From: Chthonomonas calidirosea
GTDB taxonomy: Bacteria > Armatimonadota > Chthonomonadetes > Chthonomonadales > Chthonomonadaceae
Length of the DNA stretch: 56,984 nucleotides
Reading direction: 5' to 3'
Assembly: GCA_945878775.1 (NCBI GenBank)
Contig: CAMCUQ010000002.1
Coordinates: forward strand, 1-56,984
Shown here: one piece after another, positions 35,636 through 43,451 of the stretch
Layout: every line of letters starts with the position of its first letter
Numbering within the stretch: the stretch's first letter is position 1
Notes under the pieces: generated by a model
The model's database searches: none
What the model saw: only the letters and a program-made list of their open reading frames with translations
What the model was told of the DNA's origin: nothing
Made by a program: the position numbers and the translations under genes

Positions 35636-35765
35636 ACTCTCAATGCAATCTCTTTGTACAGGTGGCAACCGCAGGATTCAACGTGAGGCAGAGTGCTTAA
35701 GGCTCTCCCCAAGTAGCAATGCAAGTCCGGTTGCAGGGTTCAAAAAACAATTCATAGGGTGTTTC

Positions 35766-36041
35766 CTAAACAGCGTCTTTTTCAGATGCTAACACGGGTA
35801 TCAGCAACACATTCAAATCCTGCTCTGTGAGCAATCTCTGCTCCACTTCAGCGAGAGCCTCGTAGTATTCATAACGTTTGGGTGGCTCGGTGTTTGGTTG
35901 CACAGGAACATACCACCATGCCTCTTCGCGTTTAATACCCTCTTCCATTACGGTAAGCGTCGCCCCGCCAGGGTGATAATGTTGTATCAGTTGTTGCACG
36001 GTCTGAAAAATATTAGCGGTATCAGCTACGTTTACGTTCAT
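35766..36041 (-). CDS. Small protein paired with a HEPN protein
   Basis: A 91-aa acidic cytosolic protein. The central segment EEAWWYVPVQPNTEPPKRY, followed by Y-E-A-L-A-E-V-E, is distinctive and recalls small proteins seen beside HEPN proteins in cyanobacteria and other phyla; this is recollection, not a search result. No enzymatic motif. It starts 6 bp after the HEPN gene, so the two share one transcript and may form an antitoxin-toxin-like or effector pair. There is no MNT nucleotidyltransferase motif, unlike in the HepT/MntA systems. Confidence 0.65.
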   Translation of the reverse strand: MNVNVADTANIFQTVQQLIQHYHPGGATLTVMEEGIKREEAWWYVPVQPNTEPPKRYEYYEALAEVEQRLLTEQDLNVLLIPVLASEKDAV

Positions 36042-36047
36042 GGGATA

Positions 36048-36434
36048 TTACCTCTCCAGAATTTCCAATACTCTTGAGGCATCACGAATACAGTTCCCTG
36101 CTATCGTGGCATCTATCGTCACTTTTGGCATATAGTCTGCATCAACCCTATGGTGATAAAGGCTCCACATTAAGCGAATGAGTTCATCTTGCTTCGGTCG
36201 GCTAAGGTTGTTTAAATACGCCTTAATCAACCTTGGAACATCGGCATGCGTAGGGTTAGAACGTCCATCAAAGGACGACTTAAACCGCCGTAACGAATAA
36301 AAAACCATACAGTACGCCGCATAGTAGGAACGGCTAACAGAGTCTGCATAAAACCCATCACGGTGCAAAGCACGTGCGGCGCGCAACTTCTCCTCTGCCA
36401 TATCCTTTAGTTCTTGCATGATCAAGCTTCCCAT
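36048..36434 (-). CDS. HEPN domain protein (UPF0332-like)
   Basis: A 128-aa all-helical protein. The segment RAARALHRDGFYADSVSRSY, followed by Y-A-A-Y, is typical of HEPN domains, as is LYHHRVDADY near residue 95 (the R-x-x-A-D-Y form of UPF0332 proteins). HEPN proteins are often RNases in toxin-antitoxin and defence systems; here the classical R-x4-6-H motif is not certain, although an R-S-N-P-T-H string occurs at about 58-63. Starts at ATG 36434 or 36419. It is driven by a near-consensus promoter 60 bp upstream and cotranscribed with the 91-aa gene. Confidence 0.8.
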   Translation of the reverse strand: MGSLIMQELKDMAEEKLRAARALHRDGFYADSVSRSYYAAYCMVFYSLRRFKSSFDGRSNPTHADVPRLIKAYLNNLSRPKQDELIRLMWSLYHHRVDADYMPKVTIDATIAGNCIRDASRVLEILER

Positions 36435-36489
36435 GACTTACTTTATTTTTGAGCATACTATAATTTTCCTTGATATAATTTATATCTAC

Positions 36490-36518
36490 ATTATACGGCA
36501 CGCCCCGATTGAAGTCAA
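36490..36518 (-). promoter_or_regulatory. Near-consensus sigma-70 promoter of the HEPN cassette
   Basis: On the minus strand TTGACT (36518-36513), 17-bp spacer, TATAAT (36495-36490). The expected start near 36483 leaves a ~50-nt leader. Confidence 0.8.
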
Positions 36519-36661
36519 CCGCCTATTGAGTTGACAAGCAGAATTCCACGGAGGAAGCAGGAATTTTGCCCTTAAAACGGGTATAACCCAAGTAAGAAAA
36601 ACTGTTTGTTTGTTTACTATTCACCCTCTACGTTTCGAGTTGCGCCTCTCCAGGCAAAACA

Positions 36662-36691
36662 AACCTCTTTTCCCATGCAGGAAGAGGGGTT
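36662..36691. terminator. 12-bp hairpin with T-rich flank on the minus strand
   Basis: AACCTCTTTTCC (36662-36673) pairs with GGAAGAGGGGTT (36680-36691) with two wobble pairs and a 6-nt loop. On the minus strand TTTGTTTTG follows, so it could stop antisense transcription; on the plus strand it would lie in the leader of the ABC permease mRNA. Confidence 0.45.
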
Positions 36692-36747
36692 CAAAGGTGT
36701 GCAGATCGAGGGCAGATTAGAATTCTCTTTGTGAAGGTTCATTAAGA

Positions 36748-38070
36748 ATGTCGCTCAAGGTGTTGGAACCTCTCTTCTGGTTAATCGGCTTACTAGAAAC
36801 CTACGCTGTCGTGGGCGTTGGCATCGTTTTGGCATTACTTGCGCTCCGCCTGCGAAAAATGCCCGCTCTCCTTGTCTCAGTGCTTCTCTTAACGTTCTAC
36901 CTTGCTTTCTTGTTCAAGGGGGGCGTGGCAAACGCATTTGGGTTGCTGGGACTATCAAGCCTCTTTATCGTGGTGGAGTACTTGCTCTATCGAACTGCTC
37001 TAGCACCCCATTTGGACTGGCGAGCGCACAAGTATCGGCGTGAAATGACAAGACAGACAAGTCTCCATCTCACCCTTCTCTCCGGCTCCGTTCTGTTCAT
37101 CATCCCATTTATTTGGCTTGTTGTCACCTCCTTGAAAGAGGAGAAGGAGATGAGCGCGTTCCCGCCTGTTTGGATACCCACCCAACAGGTCAAGATTGAT
37201 ATTGAGGGACAACCACGCGGGCTTGGAAACATCACTTATGAGGGGCAAACCGTCAAGATAGCGGTCATGCAGGAGTTTGACACGGGTGATCGGCTCGTTC
37301 GTGTTTTGGAGCCAGCGAATCTCAGTGGCAAAGAGGTTAAGATAAAGAAAGACAGTATTAAAGAGATACGGCAGTTCGCTCCTGTTTGGAAGAACTACCC
37401 CAATGCCCTCAAATTCCTGCCTCCTGAGACCAAATTTGGACTTGTTTATCTCTGGAACACATTGCAAGTTACCGCGCTCAGCATACTCGGTTCTCTCCTT
37501 TCCGCTTCCATGGTGGCATACGCTTTCTCGCGCCTCAGGTGGCCCGGCAGAGATGCTCTCTTCTTGGTACTGCTTTCGACGATGATGCTCCCCGCCGCCG
37601 TTACCATGATGCCCGTGTTCCTCATCTTTCGCTCCATTGGTTGGATCGACACACTCTATCCGCTCTGGGTTCCGAGTTTTCTTGGCTCCGCCTTCAATAT
37701 CTTCCTGCTTCGGCAGTTCTTCATGGGTATTCCCACAGAACTCGAAGAGGCGGCGCGGATCGACGGATGCTCCTTCTATGGCATCTTCTGGCGCATAGTG
37801 CTACCACAAGTGAAACCTGCCCTTGCAGCCCTCACGATTATGTCTTTCATGGGGTCTTGGAACGACTTTCGGGGTCCTCTTATCTACATCAGTTCGCCAG
37901 AGAATCAGACTCTCGCCTATGCCCTACAACTCTTTCAAACTGCAAGAGGGGGTGAACCGGGCTTGCTCATGGCAGCGTCTACTATGGTGATGCTTCCAGT
38001 TTTGTTGCTCTTTTTCTTCACACAAAGGTACTTCATCCAGGGTATCACGCTCACGGGAATAAAAGGCTAA
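36748..38070 (+). CDS. Carbohydrate-type ABC transporter permease with N-terminal extension
   Basis: A 440-aa inner-membrane protein of the MalG/binding-protein-dependent permease family. The EAA loop that contacts the ATPase is visible (EEAARIDGCSFYGIFWRIVL). The core is preceded by about 110 extra residues with three further hydrophobic helices. A ~65-residue hydrophilic insert (about 150-220) sits between the first core helix and the W-x-N-Y segment. No ATPase, binding protein or partner permease is nearby, so it is an orphan in this window. TAA at 38068-38070 is followed immediately by the ATG of the next gene. Confidence 0.85.
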   Translation: MSLKVLEPLFWLIGLLETYAVVGVGIVLALLALRLRKMPALLVSVLLLTFYLAFLFKGGVANAFGLLGLSSLFIVVEYLLYRTALAPHLDWRAHKYRREMTRQTSLHLTLLSGSVLFIIPFIWLVVTSLKEEKEMSAFPPVWIPTQQVKIDIEGQPRGLGNITYEGQTVKIAVMQEFDTGDRLVRVLEPANLSGKEVKIKKDSIKEIRQFAPVWKNYPNALKFLPPETKFGLVYLWNTLQVTALSILGSLLSASMVAYAFSRLRWPGRDALFLVLLSTMMLPAAVTMMPVFLIFRSIGWIDTLYPLWVPSFLGSAFNIFLLRQFFMGIPTELEEAARIDGCSFYGIFWRIVLPQVKPALAALTIMSFMGSWNDFRGPLIYISSPENQTLAYALQLFQTARGGEPGLLMAASTMVMLPVLLLFFFTQRYFIQGITLTGIKG

Positions 38071-38916
38071 ATGGCACGACGCTCCCTCAACATAAGCGGT
38101 ATCAAACAGGTTATCGTCTTCGTGACCGCTCTGCTGACGGCGTGTCTTGGCACGGTCACGAGTTATGGGGTACAAATAATGTACACCCCCTCCCTCACAT
38201 GGATGCTCGGATATGGGCAAGATAAGGCGCGTGCGCTTGCCTATCGTGTTGCTTTCATCAGTGCTTTTGGAGGCGTGCTAGCCGCTCTCCTACGCGCTCC
38301 CAACTTAAGCAAGGTAATAGTGTACGGATTTCCGCTCTTTATCGGCGGTATCTTGGGTGCCATATTCGCGAAGCCTCTAGCCGGTCGGGTTGGTAGCCCA
38401 AACCAAAGCCGCTTTTTCAACACCTTTGGTATGCTCCTCATGGTAGCCTTTCTGGTTCAAACACTCAAACAGAGTGCTTTTGCTCCCGGCTATCAGGCTC
38501 TCGGCTCCCCTCTGCTCGCGCACCTTTTGATTGGCATTCTGGTTGGCATCGTCAGTCAGCTTACGGGATTGGTAAGCAATATGATGATGATACCGGGGCT
38601 TTACTACTTTGGAGGCTTGAAGCCACAAGAGGCGGTTGTAGTCGCTTTAGTCACCATTCTGATCGCCTCCCTGCCTATTGCATGGGGATATAGCAAACGT
38701 GGCTTGTATGATGGCACATATGCTCTCCCTGCTCTCTTAGGAGGCGCTATCGGCAGTGGAGTAGGAGGTTGGCTTCTGGTCACTTTCGCCAATCATGACC
38801 CCAAACTTTTGCTCACACTCTTCGCCCTCTTCTCTATGTTCTGGTGTGCGCGTGAGCTAGCAAGCACAAACCCGCCCGCATCACCCAACAAACCTCAAAC
38901 TAAGATCGATCTCTAA
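38071..38916 (+). CDS. TauE/SafE family (TSUP) membrane transporter
   Basis: A 281-aa protein with about eight hydrophobic helices and two related halves (LTACLGTVTSYGVQIMYTPS near 22-41; LTGLVSNMMMIPGLYYFGG near 165-183), as in the sulfite/organosulfonate exporter family. Glycine-rich G-G-x-x-G segments occur near 90 and 230. Probable anion export or uptake; the substrate is unknown. The ATG directly follows the stop codon of the ABC permease gene with no gap, so it is cotranslated. Confidence 0.82.
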   Translation: MARRSLNISGIKQVIVFVTALLTACLGTVTSYGVQIMYTPSLTWMLGYGQDKARALAYRVAFISAFGGVLAALLRAPNLSKVIVYGFPLFIGGILGAIFAKPLAGRVGSPNQSRFFNTFGMLLMVAFLVQTLKQSAFAPGYQALGSPLLAHLLIGILVGIVSQLTGLVSNMMMIPGLYYFGGLKPQEAVVVALVTILIASLPIAWGYSKRGLYDGTYALPALLGGAIGSGVGGWLLVTFANHDPKLLLTLFALFSMFWCARELASTNPPASPNKPQTKIDL

Positions 38917-38935
38917 AAGGAGACTCTACTCACTA

Positions 38936-39859
38936 ATGCGTTTCGGCTTTTTCAAAAACGTTGCCAATAAAGTCCGTCAACTCTTCACTGGTCGTGGAAA
39001 GATCGACGAGGATTTCTTCGAGGAGTTGGAGACGCTCCTTATCCAGAGTGATGTCAATATACACACAACACTTACTATTCTGGAAGACCTCCGTGCCGCA
39101 GTCCGAACCGAGAAACTAGAGAGTAGTGAACAGGTACTAGAGCATCTCAAGAGAAGCCTCACTGCCATACTGACTCAACCCGAAATAGCGCAAAAACAAC
39201 CCCTGAAGCGGGGGGAGACATCTCCCACTCTTTATCTCGTGGTTGGTGTGAATGGTGTTGGTAAAACAACAAGCATCGCCAAGATGTCACACTACTTCTC
39301 TTCAAAGGGGAGCAAGGTTCTGCTTGCGGCAGGAGACACGTTCCGTGCTGCCGCCATTGACCAACTGGAGATATGGGCAAAGCGAACGAACACCGACATT
39401 GTGAAGCACAAGGAGGGTTCTGATCCCGCCGCCGTTATCTTCGACGCCATTCGAGCCGGTCGGGCACGGGGCGCAGACTATGTGATAGCAGATACCGCAG
39501 GGCGCCTCCACAACCGCGCCCACCTCATGGAGGAGCTTAAAAAGATCAACCGTATCGCAGAGCGGGAATTGGGGCGACTACCCGATGAGACCCTGCTTGT
39601 TTTGGATGCGACTACCGGTCAAAACGCCCTCAGTCAAGCCAAACAATTTATGGGCGCAGTCGCCGTCACAGGTCTTATTTTAGCCAAGCTGGATGGTACT
39701 GCCAAAGGGGGCATCGTCATCACCCTTGCCAACGAATTAAAACTACCCATAAAATTCATTGGTACGGGAGAGAAGCCAGGAGACATTGAGGAGTTTGACC
39801 CACGCAAGTTCGTTGAGGGGCTTTTTGAGACCGACAATAAGTCAGATACCCCCACCTAA
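38936..39859 (+). CDS. ftsY: Signal recognition particle receptor FtsY (C-terminus set by an IS)
   Basis: A 307-aa SRP GTPase that docks ribosome-SRP complexes at the membrane. A short N domain is followed by the G domain: G1 GVNGVGKT at 104-111, DTFRAAA, DTAGR near 181, TGQNA and the [11 protein letters not shown] motif; the end [20 protein letters not shown] is typical. The acidic A domain of E. coli FtsY is absent, as in many bacteria. Family members usually end soon after F-V-E-x-L-F; the last nine residues here and the stop codon TAA (39857-39859) appear to come from the right end of the tnpB element, whose stop codon overlaps it. Confidence 0.95.
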   Translation: MRFGFFKNVANKVRQLFTGRGKIDEDFFEELETLLIQSDVNIHTTLTILEDLRAAVRTEKLESSEQVLEHLKRSLTAILTQPEIAQKQPLKRGETSPTLYLVVGVNGVGKTTSIAKMSHYFSSKGSKVLLAAGDTFRAAAIDQLEIWAKRTNTDIVKHKEGSDPAAVIFDAIRAGRARGADYVIADTAGRLHNRAHLMEELKKINRIAERELGRLPDETLLVLDATTGQNALSQAKQFMGAVAVTGLILAKLDGTAKGGIVITLANELKLPIKFIGTGEKPGDIEEFDPRKFVEGLFETDNKSDTPT

Positions 39860-39869
39860 AGGTTGGGGG
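39849..39869. repeat. Right-end hairpin of the tnpB element
   Basis: CCCCC-ACC-TAAA-GGT-T-GGGGG. The loop contains the overlapping stop codons of tnpB (39856-39858, minus) and ftsY (39857-39859, plus). In related elements the omega RNA ends near this hairpin. Confidence 0.7.
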
Positions 39870-41034
39870 CTTGTTCCTGATTGGTAGGCAGTGCCTCCGA
39901 CCAAAACAATAGGGCGTCTGAGCATTCGCCCCGTGCCTTGATATTCTTTGCCGCGTTTAAGTCAGCATTGAGCATCAGACCACACTGTTGACAATGGAAT
40001 TTGCTCTGGCTCTTACGGTTCTCCTTCGCACAGTGTCCACATTCGGAACAAGTTCGGGACGTATTACGCGGGTCCACTAGCACGATAGGCACTCCTAACG
40101 CCTCCGCCTTATAGGAGACGAACTGACGCAGTTGCAGGAATGCCCAATTACCCAAGAGCCAACGCATTTCGCGAGAAACCGTGTCTGCTCTGTCGCGGAT
40201 ATTGCTGAGGTCTTCCAGAGCGAGTGCCTTTCGCGAGGTCAAGGCAGTACCAACAAGGGATTTAGAAACCACATGGTTCGTGTTCTTTACAAACCGAGAT
40301 TGCTTGGCACGAATCCTCTTCAGGTGCCGTCTCGCGCTCTTGGTGCCTCTCTGTTGCAACAGACGGCGGATGCGACGAACACGACGACGAACAGACTTGA
40401 CCGCTTCCCCCGAATAGCGGTTCCCATCGTTGTCGGTGGCAATCTCAACGATACCAAAGTCCACTCCGAGAACACCCTCAGCAACGGGGTTGGGGGCTTC
40501 TCTCTCCACCACAAGATGCAAATAGTACTTCCCATTACGGAAGCAGAGGTCTGCCGAGCAGGGTCTCCAGTCGGCATAGCGGGTGTAGTAGGCACACAGG
40601 CGAAACGAGACACAGACCCTCCCCTGTGTGGTGGCAAGGGAAGCATAGCCGTCTGAGAGGCGTATCCAGTAGGAACGGGCATCGTAGCGGACAGGGCAGA
40701 GGGAAGATTGAGGACAGGAGACAAAACGTCCCTGCCTCTTACGTTCCTGCACCGACTTGAGGGCTTCGGTGGCTTTCATTCGCGCCGAAATGACGAGTTG
40801 GGAAGGTAAGTCAGAGTGGGTTTCTCGCAAGGGCTGGTAGGTGGCTTGGTGCAGTCTTGTCCCATTGCGCTGGTCGTTGTCCCACCCATGACGGCAAACG
40901 GCATTGAAGCAGGAGGTGGACTGTTCCAGTGTCTCCCTCAATGCCTCTTCTGTGGCGGGGTCAAGATGGAGTTTGAGGCGCAAGGTGGCTTTCAACGACT
41001 TGCCCTTCTGGTTCTCGATGTAGGCTTGTGTCAT
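39856..41034 (-). CDS. tnpB: TnpB, RNA-guided nuclease of an IS200/IS605 element
   Basis: A 392-aa OrfB/TnpB protein. The RuvC triad is complete: Asp192 (GVDFGIVEIAT), Glu274 (ALEDLSNIR) and Asp358 (LNADLNAAKNI). The zinc ribbon uses Cys329, Cys332, Cys348 and Cys351. TnpB proteins cut DNA guided by an omega RNA made from the element's right end, and descend from the same stock as Cas12. With intact catalytic residues it may be active. The ATG lies inside a perfect 8-bp hairpin (CATCCTCT/AGAGGATG) and its AGAGG touches the start codon, so translation may be weak or controlled by this structure. Confidence 0.93.
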   Translation of the reverse strand: MTQAYIENQKGKSLKATLRLKLHLDPATEEALRETLEQSTSCFNAVCRHGWDNDQRNGTRLHQATYQPLRETHSDLPSQLVISARMKATEALKSVQERKRQGRFVSCPQSSLCPVRYDARSYWIRLSDGYASLATTQGRVCVSFRLCAYYTRYADWRPCSADLCFRNGKYYLHLVVEREAPNPVAEGVLGVDFGIVEIATDNDGNRYSGEAVKSVRRRVRRIRRLLQQRGTKSARRHLKRIRAKQSRFVKNTNHVVSKSLVGTALTSRKALALEDLSNIRDRADTVSREMRWLLGNWAFLQLRQFVSYKAEALGVPIVLVDPRNTSRTCSECGHCAKENRKSQSKFHCQQCGLMLNADLNAAKNIKARGECSDALLFWSEALPTNQEQAPNL

Positions 41035-41126
41035 CCTCTGTGAGAGAGGATGGTATTTTGAATTGTACCCTAAACGCTATTATCGTACCGACAGAAACGG
41101 AAAGGAGTTGGCAGGTTTTTTTTGAC

Positions 41127-41190
41127 GGCAGGATGCGCGGATAAGAATCTGTGCCTCTGTCGGGAGTGCTTACTCGCGCATCTGCCTGAT
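41127..41190. repeat. Large stem in the left flank of tnpB
   Basis: GGCAG-G-ATGCGCG near 41131-41143 pairs with CGCGCAT-CTGCC near 41175-41186 (12 bp, one bulge) around a ~30-nt loop. It lies inside the presumed left end of the tnpB element and ahead of the metallo-hydrolase gene. Function unknown. Confidence 0.45.
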
Positions 41191-41206
41191 GCGGATGGGC
41201 ATTCCT

Positions 41207-41227
41207 CCCCCGCGTAAACGCAGGGGG
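41207..41227. repeat. Left-end hairpin of the tnpB element
   Basis: CCCCC-GCG-TAAA-CGC-A-GGGGG, the same layout as the right-end hairpin. Flanking GGGCA/TGCCC could extend the stem. ATATTTTTG follows, so it could also act as a plus-strand terminator. Confidence 0.6.
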
Positions 41228-41247
41228 TCTCCTGCCCATATTTTTGT

Positions 41248-42075
41248 ATGACCGAGGAGATTCGCGTTTATTCGTTGGCAAGTGGAAGCAGTGGGAACGC
41301 GATGCTTGTCCGGGTGGGAGAGAAGAGTCTGCTTATTGATGCGGGGCTCTCTGCACAGACATTAGTAAGTCGCACAAAAAAGTTTAGCGTCCCACCAGAT
41401 TCCATTGGGGGAATACTACTCACTCACGAACACCATGACCACTCTGTGGGGGCAGGAGTGTTGGCACGCCGAATGCGGATACCCGTCCTCGCAAATTCCG
41501 AGACACTACAAGCGTTGTCAACTCGTGATGAGCTGGATTTTCCCGCGCAGGAGATACCTACAGGTACTCCCCTCTCCTTTGGGGCAATAACCGTCCAATC
41601 CTTTCCAATCCCTCATAATGCCGTTGCCCCGGTGGGTTTCACACTCACCATAGGGGAGTGCAAAATCGCCTACGCCACAGACATTGGCTCCAGAACACCA
41701 GAGTTGGCTACTGCTCTCTCCAACGCAAGTCTCATAATCCTAGAGGCAAACCATGATTTGCACTGGTTGTTGCATGGCTCCTATTCGGACGAAATGAAGG
41801 CACGCGTCGCCTCCCCCATCGGTCACCTCTCCAACGCAGACTGCGCGGAGGCTCTTGCCCACCGCCTAGAGGACGGAACCCCGTGTACCATCTGGCTCGC
41901 GCATCTCTCCCGCATGAATAATACGCCTGCACTCGCAAAGCGCACCATTCTCGACAGGCTTGGAAAGCACCACAAAACTCCCTACACCCTAGAAGTCGCC
42001 CTCCGAGATCATCCCAGCCTCTCTTGGAAATATGGTCAACAGGCGCATCAACTCGACCTACTTTCCCACTTTTAA
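41248..42075 (+). CDS. Metallo-beta-lactamase-fold hydrolase (YycJ/WalJ-like)
   Basis: A 275-aa metallohydrolase. It begins with the signature VYSLASGSSGNAMLV, and the metal-binding motif THEHHDH is at 59-65; further ligands fit PHNAV near 128 and ATDIG near 149. The family includes YycJ/WalJ, a 5' exonuclease-like protein linked to cell division and mismatch repair. No Shine-Dalgarno is seen before the ATG, and the tnpB element's left end lies within a few bases, so the native leader may have been displaced. Confidence 0.87.
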   Translation: MTEEIRVYSLASGSSGNAMLVRVGEKSLLIDAGLSAQTLVSRTKKFSVPPDSIGGILLTHEHHDHSVGAGVLARRMRIPVLANSETLQALSTRDELDFPAQEIPTGTPLSFGAITVQSFPIPHNAVAPVGFTLTIGECKIAYATDIGSRTPELATALSNASLIILEANHDLHWLLHGSYSDEMKARVASPIGHLSNADCAEALAHRLEDGTPCTIWLAHLSRMNNTPALAKRTILDRLGKHHKTPYTLEVALRDHPSLSWKYGQQAHQLDLLSHF

Positions 42076-42313
42076 CCCTCCCTTGTTCGATCTTTCTCAA
42101 AAATTCACGACAAAAATCGCTTTGTAACGGAAAACCACCCCTTCCGTCAACGCAGGCGTCACAGCTCTAGGTCATCCTACTAAGTGTAAGTCCCGCAGAA
42201 ATCCAAACACCAATCGGTGGGACACACCTAATCAATTAAACAGTGGGAAACAGTCTATTTCGCCCCAATTGTTCCAAATACCGTGAAGTGAAAATCACGA
42301 GGAGAAAAATCCA

Positions 42314-42835
42314 ATGATTACCCTAAAATCGCTCTTTACCTTTGCTAGCGTAGCCCTCGCACTCGGCGGAATTTGCGCCACTCAAACCGCCAAAGCCGAC
42401 GTGCCAAAGCTTGAAGGCTATCAGTTCACTTGTGACATTAAGTCCGATGTGCTTGATCCCCTCAAGTATGGAATCTCGAACAACAACATTTACTTTCTGA
42501 AGCCACATAGCCCGTATTTCAAGATAACGACACAGAATGCAGATGGGACATTTATCGGTAAAGTGTGGTTCAGCACCAATGGAGCCTTGTACCCCATGAC
42601 AGGAGCCTTGACCCAGAACTTTGGAGAGAGTCTTGCTGGCACTTTCCAGATCAACTTCAAAATGGTCACTGGAAATAACAGCTATAACCTTAATGCACGC
42701 CTCGAATTTAGTGGAGCCGTCTTCGTTGCCGGTGGTTACTACTATCGCCCAATAGATGGCAACTTCCGCCAGATTCCACAGGGACCTGCCCCTATCACCG
42801 GCGTCGGTTATTTGCCCGGCAACGTCGCCAAGTAG
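42314..42835 (+). CDS. Exported protein of unknown function
   Basis: A 173-aa protein with a clear signal peptide (MITLKSLFTFASVALALGGI, cleavage near A-K-A-D at 27-29). The mature part is beta-rich with many Asn, Tyr and Gly and a low charge. No known domain. GAGGAG lies 9 nt before the ATG. It stands alone and is followed by a strong hairpin. Confidence 0.8.
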   Translation: MITLKSLFTFASVALALGGICATQTAKADVPKLEGYQFTCDIKSDVLDPLKYGISNNNIYFLKPHSPYFKITTQNADGTFIGKVWFSTNGALYPMTGALTQNFGESLAGTFQINFKMVTGNNSYNLNARLEFSGAVFVAGGYYYRPIDGNFRQIPQGPAPITGVGYLPGNVAK

Positions 42836-42858
42836 GTTATCACTAGCATACATGAGAG

Positions 42859-42894
42859 AACAGCCCTTCCTGATGTTTATCGGGAAGGGCTGTT
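42859..42894. terminator. Hairpin after the exported-protein gene
   Basis: A perfect 12-bp stem (42859-42870 with 42883-42894) with a 12-nt loop; the T-run after it is poor (GTTGCGTTG). Confidence 0.65.
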
Positions 42895-42986
42895 GCGTTG
42901 AGGCTAAAGACAAATACTGATCTTCACATTAACAGACGAGAGTTTCACCTCAGCACAGTGCGTGGCACTCCCTGCAAGCAATATTT

Positions 42987-43448
42987 TTATTCAAAAAATG
43001 GCGAATCCTGCTGCCACTCCTCTAGTGTTTTGCGCTCCTCCTTTGCATATTCTTGCATAAGGGCAAGCGCGTTCGGTGTAGCAACGACATGGGGAACCTT
43101 CTCAATGGGACAGGGAAGCCACTCCACATGCCCCATGAGTCGGCATACGAGTGGTCGCGCCGAATAGACCATACACCGCTTCGAATCTCTCTCTAAAAAT
43201 CGGCAAAGCGTCGCAGTAAACCCATCCCCCAAGTCCACCTCTTTTGGTTGCGCGAGCACCCTCTTTAGTGCGTCCCTTGCCTCATCACTCAACTCTGCAA
43301 TATGGTTTTGTAGAGTTTCCCACTCTTCTCGTGTTGCAGGAACCCCGGCAGAGCATTTAATAAAGCACTCAGAACACCCATTACAGACAGAAAGCACCAT
43401 CTGAGCTTCACACCGTTCCCGAAGTTCTATGAGCAGAGGATTAGACAT
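42987..43448 (-). CDS. YkgJ-type cysteine cluster protein
   Basis: A 153-aa cytosolic protein with the cysteine pattern of the YkgJ/zinc- or iron-chelating CxxCxxCC-type family: C-N-G-C-x-x-C near 22-28 and later Cys32, then C-x-x-F and RPLVCRL. These residues probably bind a metal or cluster; the biochemical role is not known. It is the last gene of the export operon, 3 bp after the ABC ATPase stop codon. Confidence 0.75.
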   Translation of the reverse strand: MSNPLLIELRERCEAQMVLSVCNGCSECFIKCSAGVPATREEWETLQNHIAELSDEARDALKRVLAQPKEVDLGDGFTATLCRFLERDSKRCMVYSARPLVCRLMGHVEWLPCPIEKVPHVVATPNALALMQEYAKEERKTLEEWQQDSPFFE

Positions 43449-43451
43449 GAG

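Larger units (their letters stand above)
36435..36747. other. Divergent intergenic region
   Basis: 313 bp between the HEPN cassette (minus) and the ABC permease (plus). It contains the HEPN promoter at 36490-36518 and a 12-bp hairpin at 36662-36691. No riboswitch family was recognised in the plus-strand leader, and no good plus-strand promoter was found. Confidence 0.5.
39841..41243 (-). mobile_element. IS200/IS605-type element carrying only tnpB
   Basis: The element contains tnpB without tnpA. Both ends carry an imperfect hairpin with the same plan on the plus strand: CCCCC, three bases, TAAA, three pairing bases, one bulged base, GGGGG (39849-39869 and 41207-41227), in the same orientation, as expected for subterminal IS200/IS605 palindromes. 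The exact tips are estimated: about 39841 on the right and about 41243 on the left. It lies between the end of ftsY and the metallo-hydrolase start codon. Confidence 0.65.

Noticed and set aside
35640-35740. tRNA-Leu-like sequence (GCAACCG/CGGTTGC with TTAAG between)
   Set aside because: The T arm and D arm do not pair and the anticodon stem has a mismatch, so it is not a tRNA.
35561-35765. T-box riboswitch upstream of leuS
   Set aside because: The T-box core (GGTGGNACCGCG) is not present on the coding strand; only loosely similar strings occur, one of them on the opposite strand.
36620-36747. Riboswitch in the leader of the ABC permease gene
   Set aside because: One hairpin is clear, but no consensus of a known riboswitch class could be matched.
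41207-41247. Plus-strand terminator before the metallo-hydrolase gene
   Set aside because: The stem plus ATATTTTT could terminate, but its match to the right-end hairpin makes an IS left end more likely.
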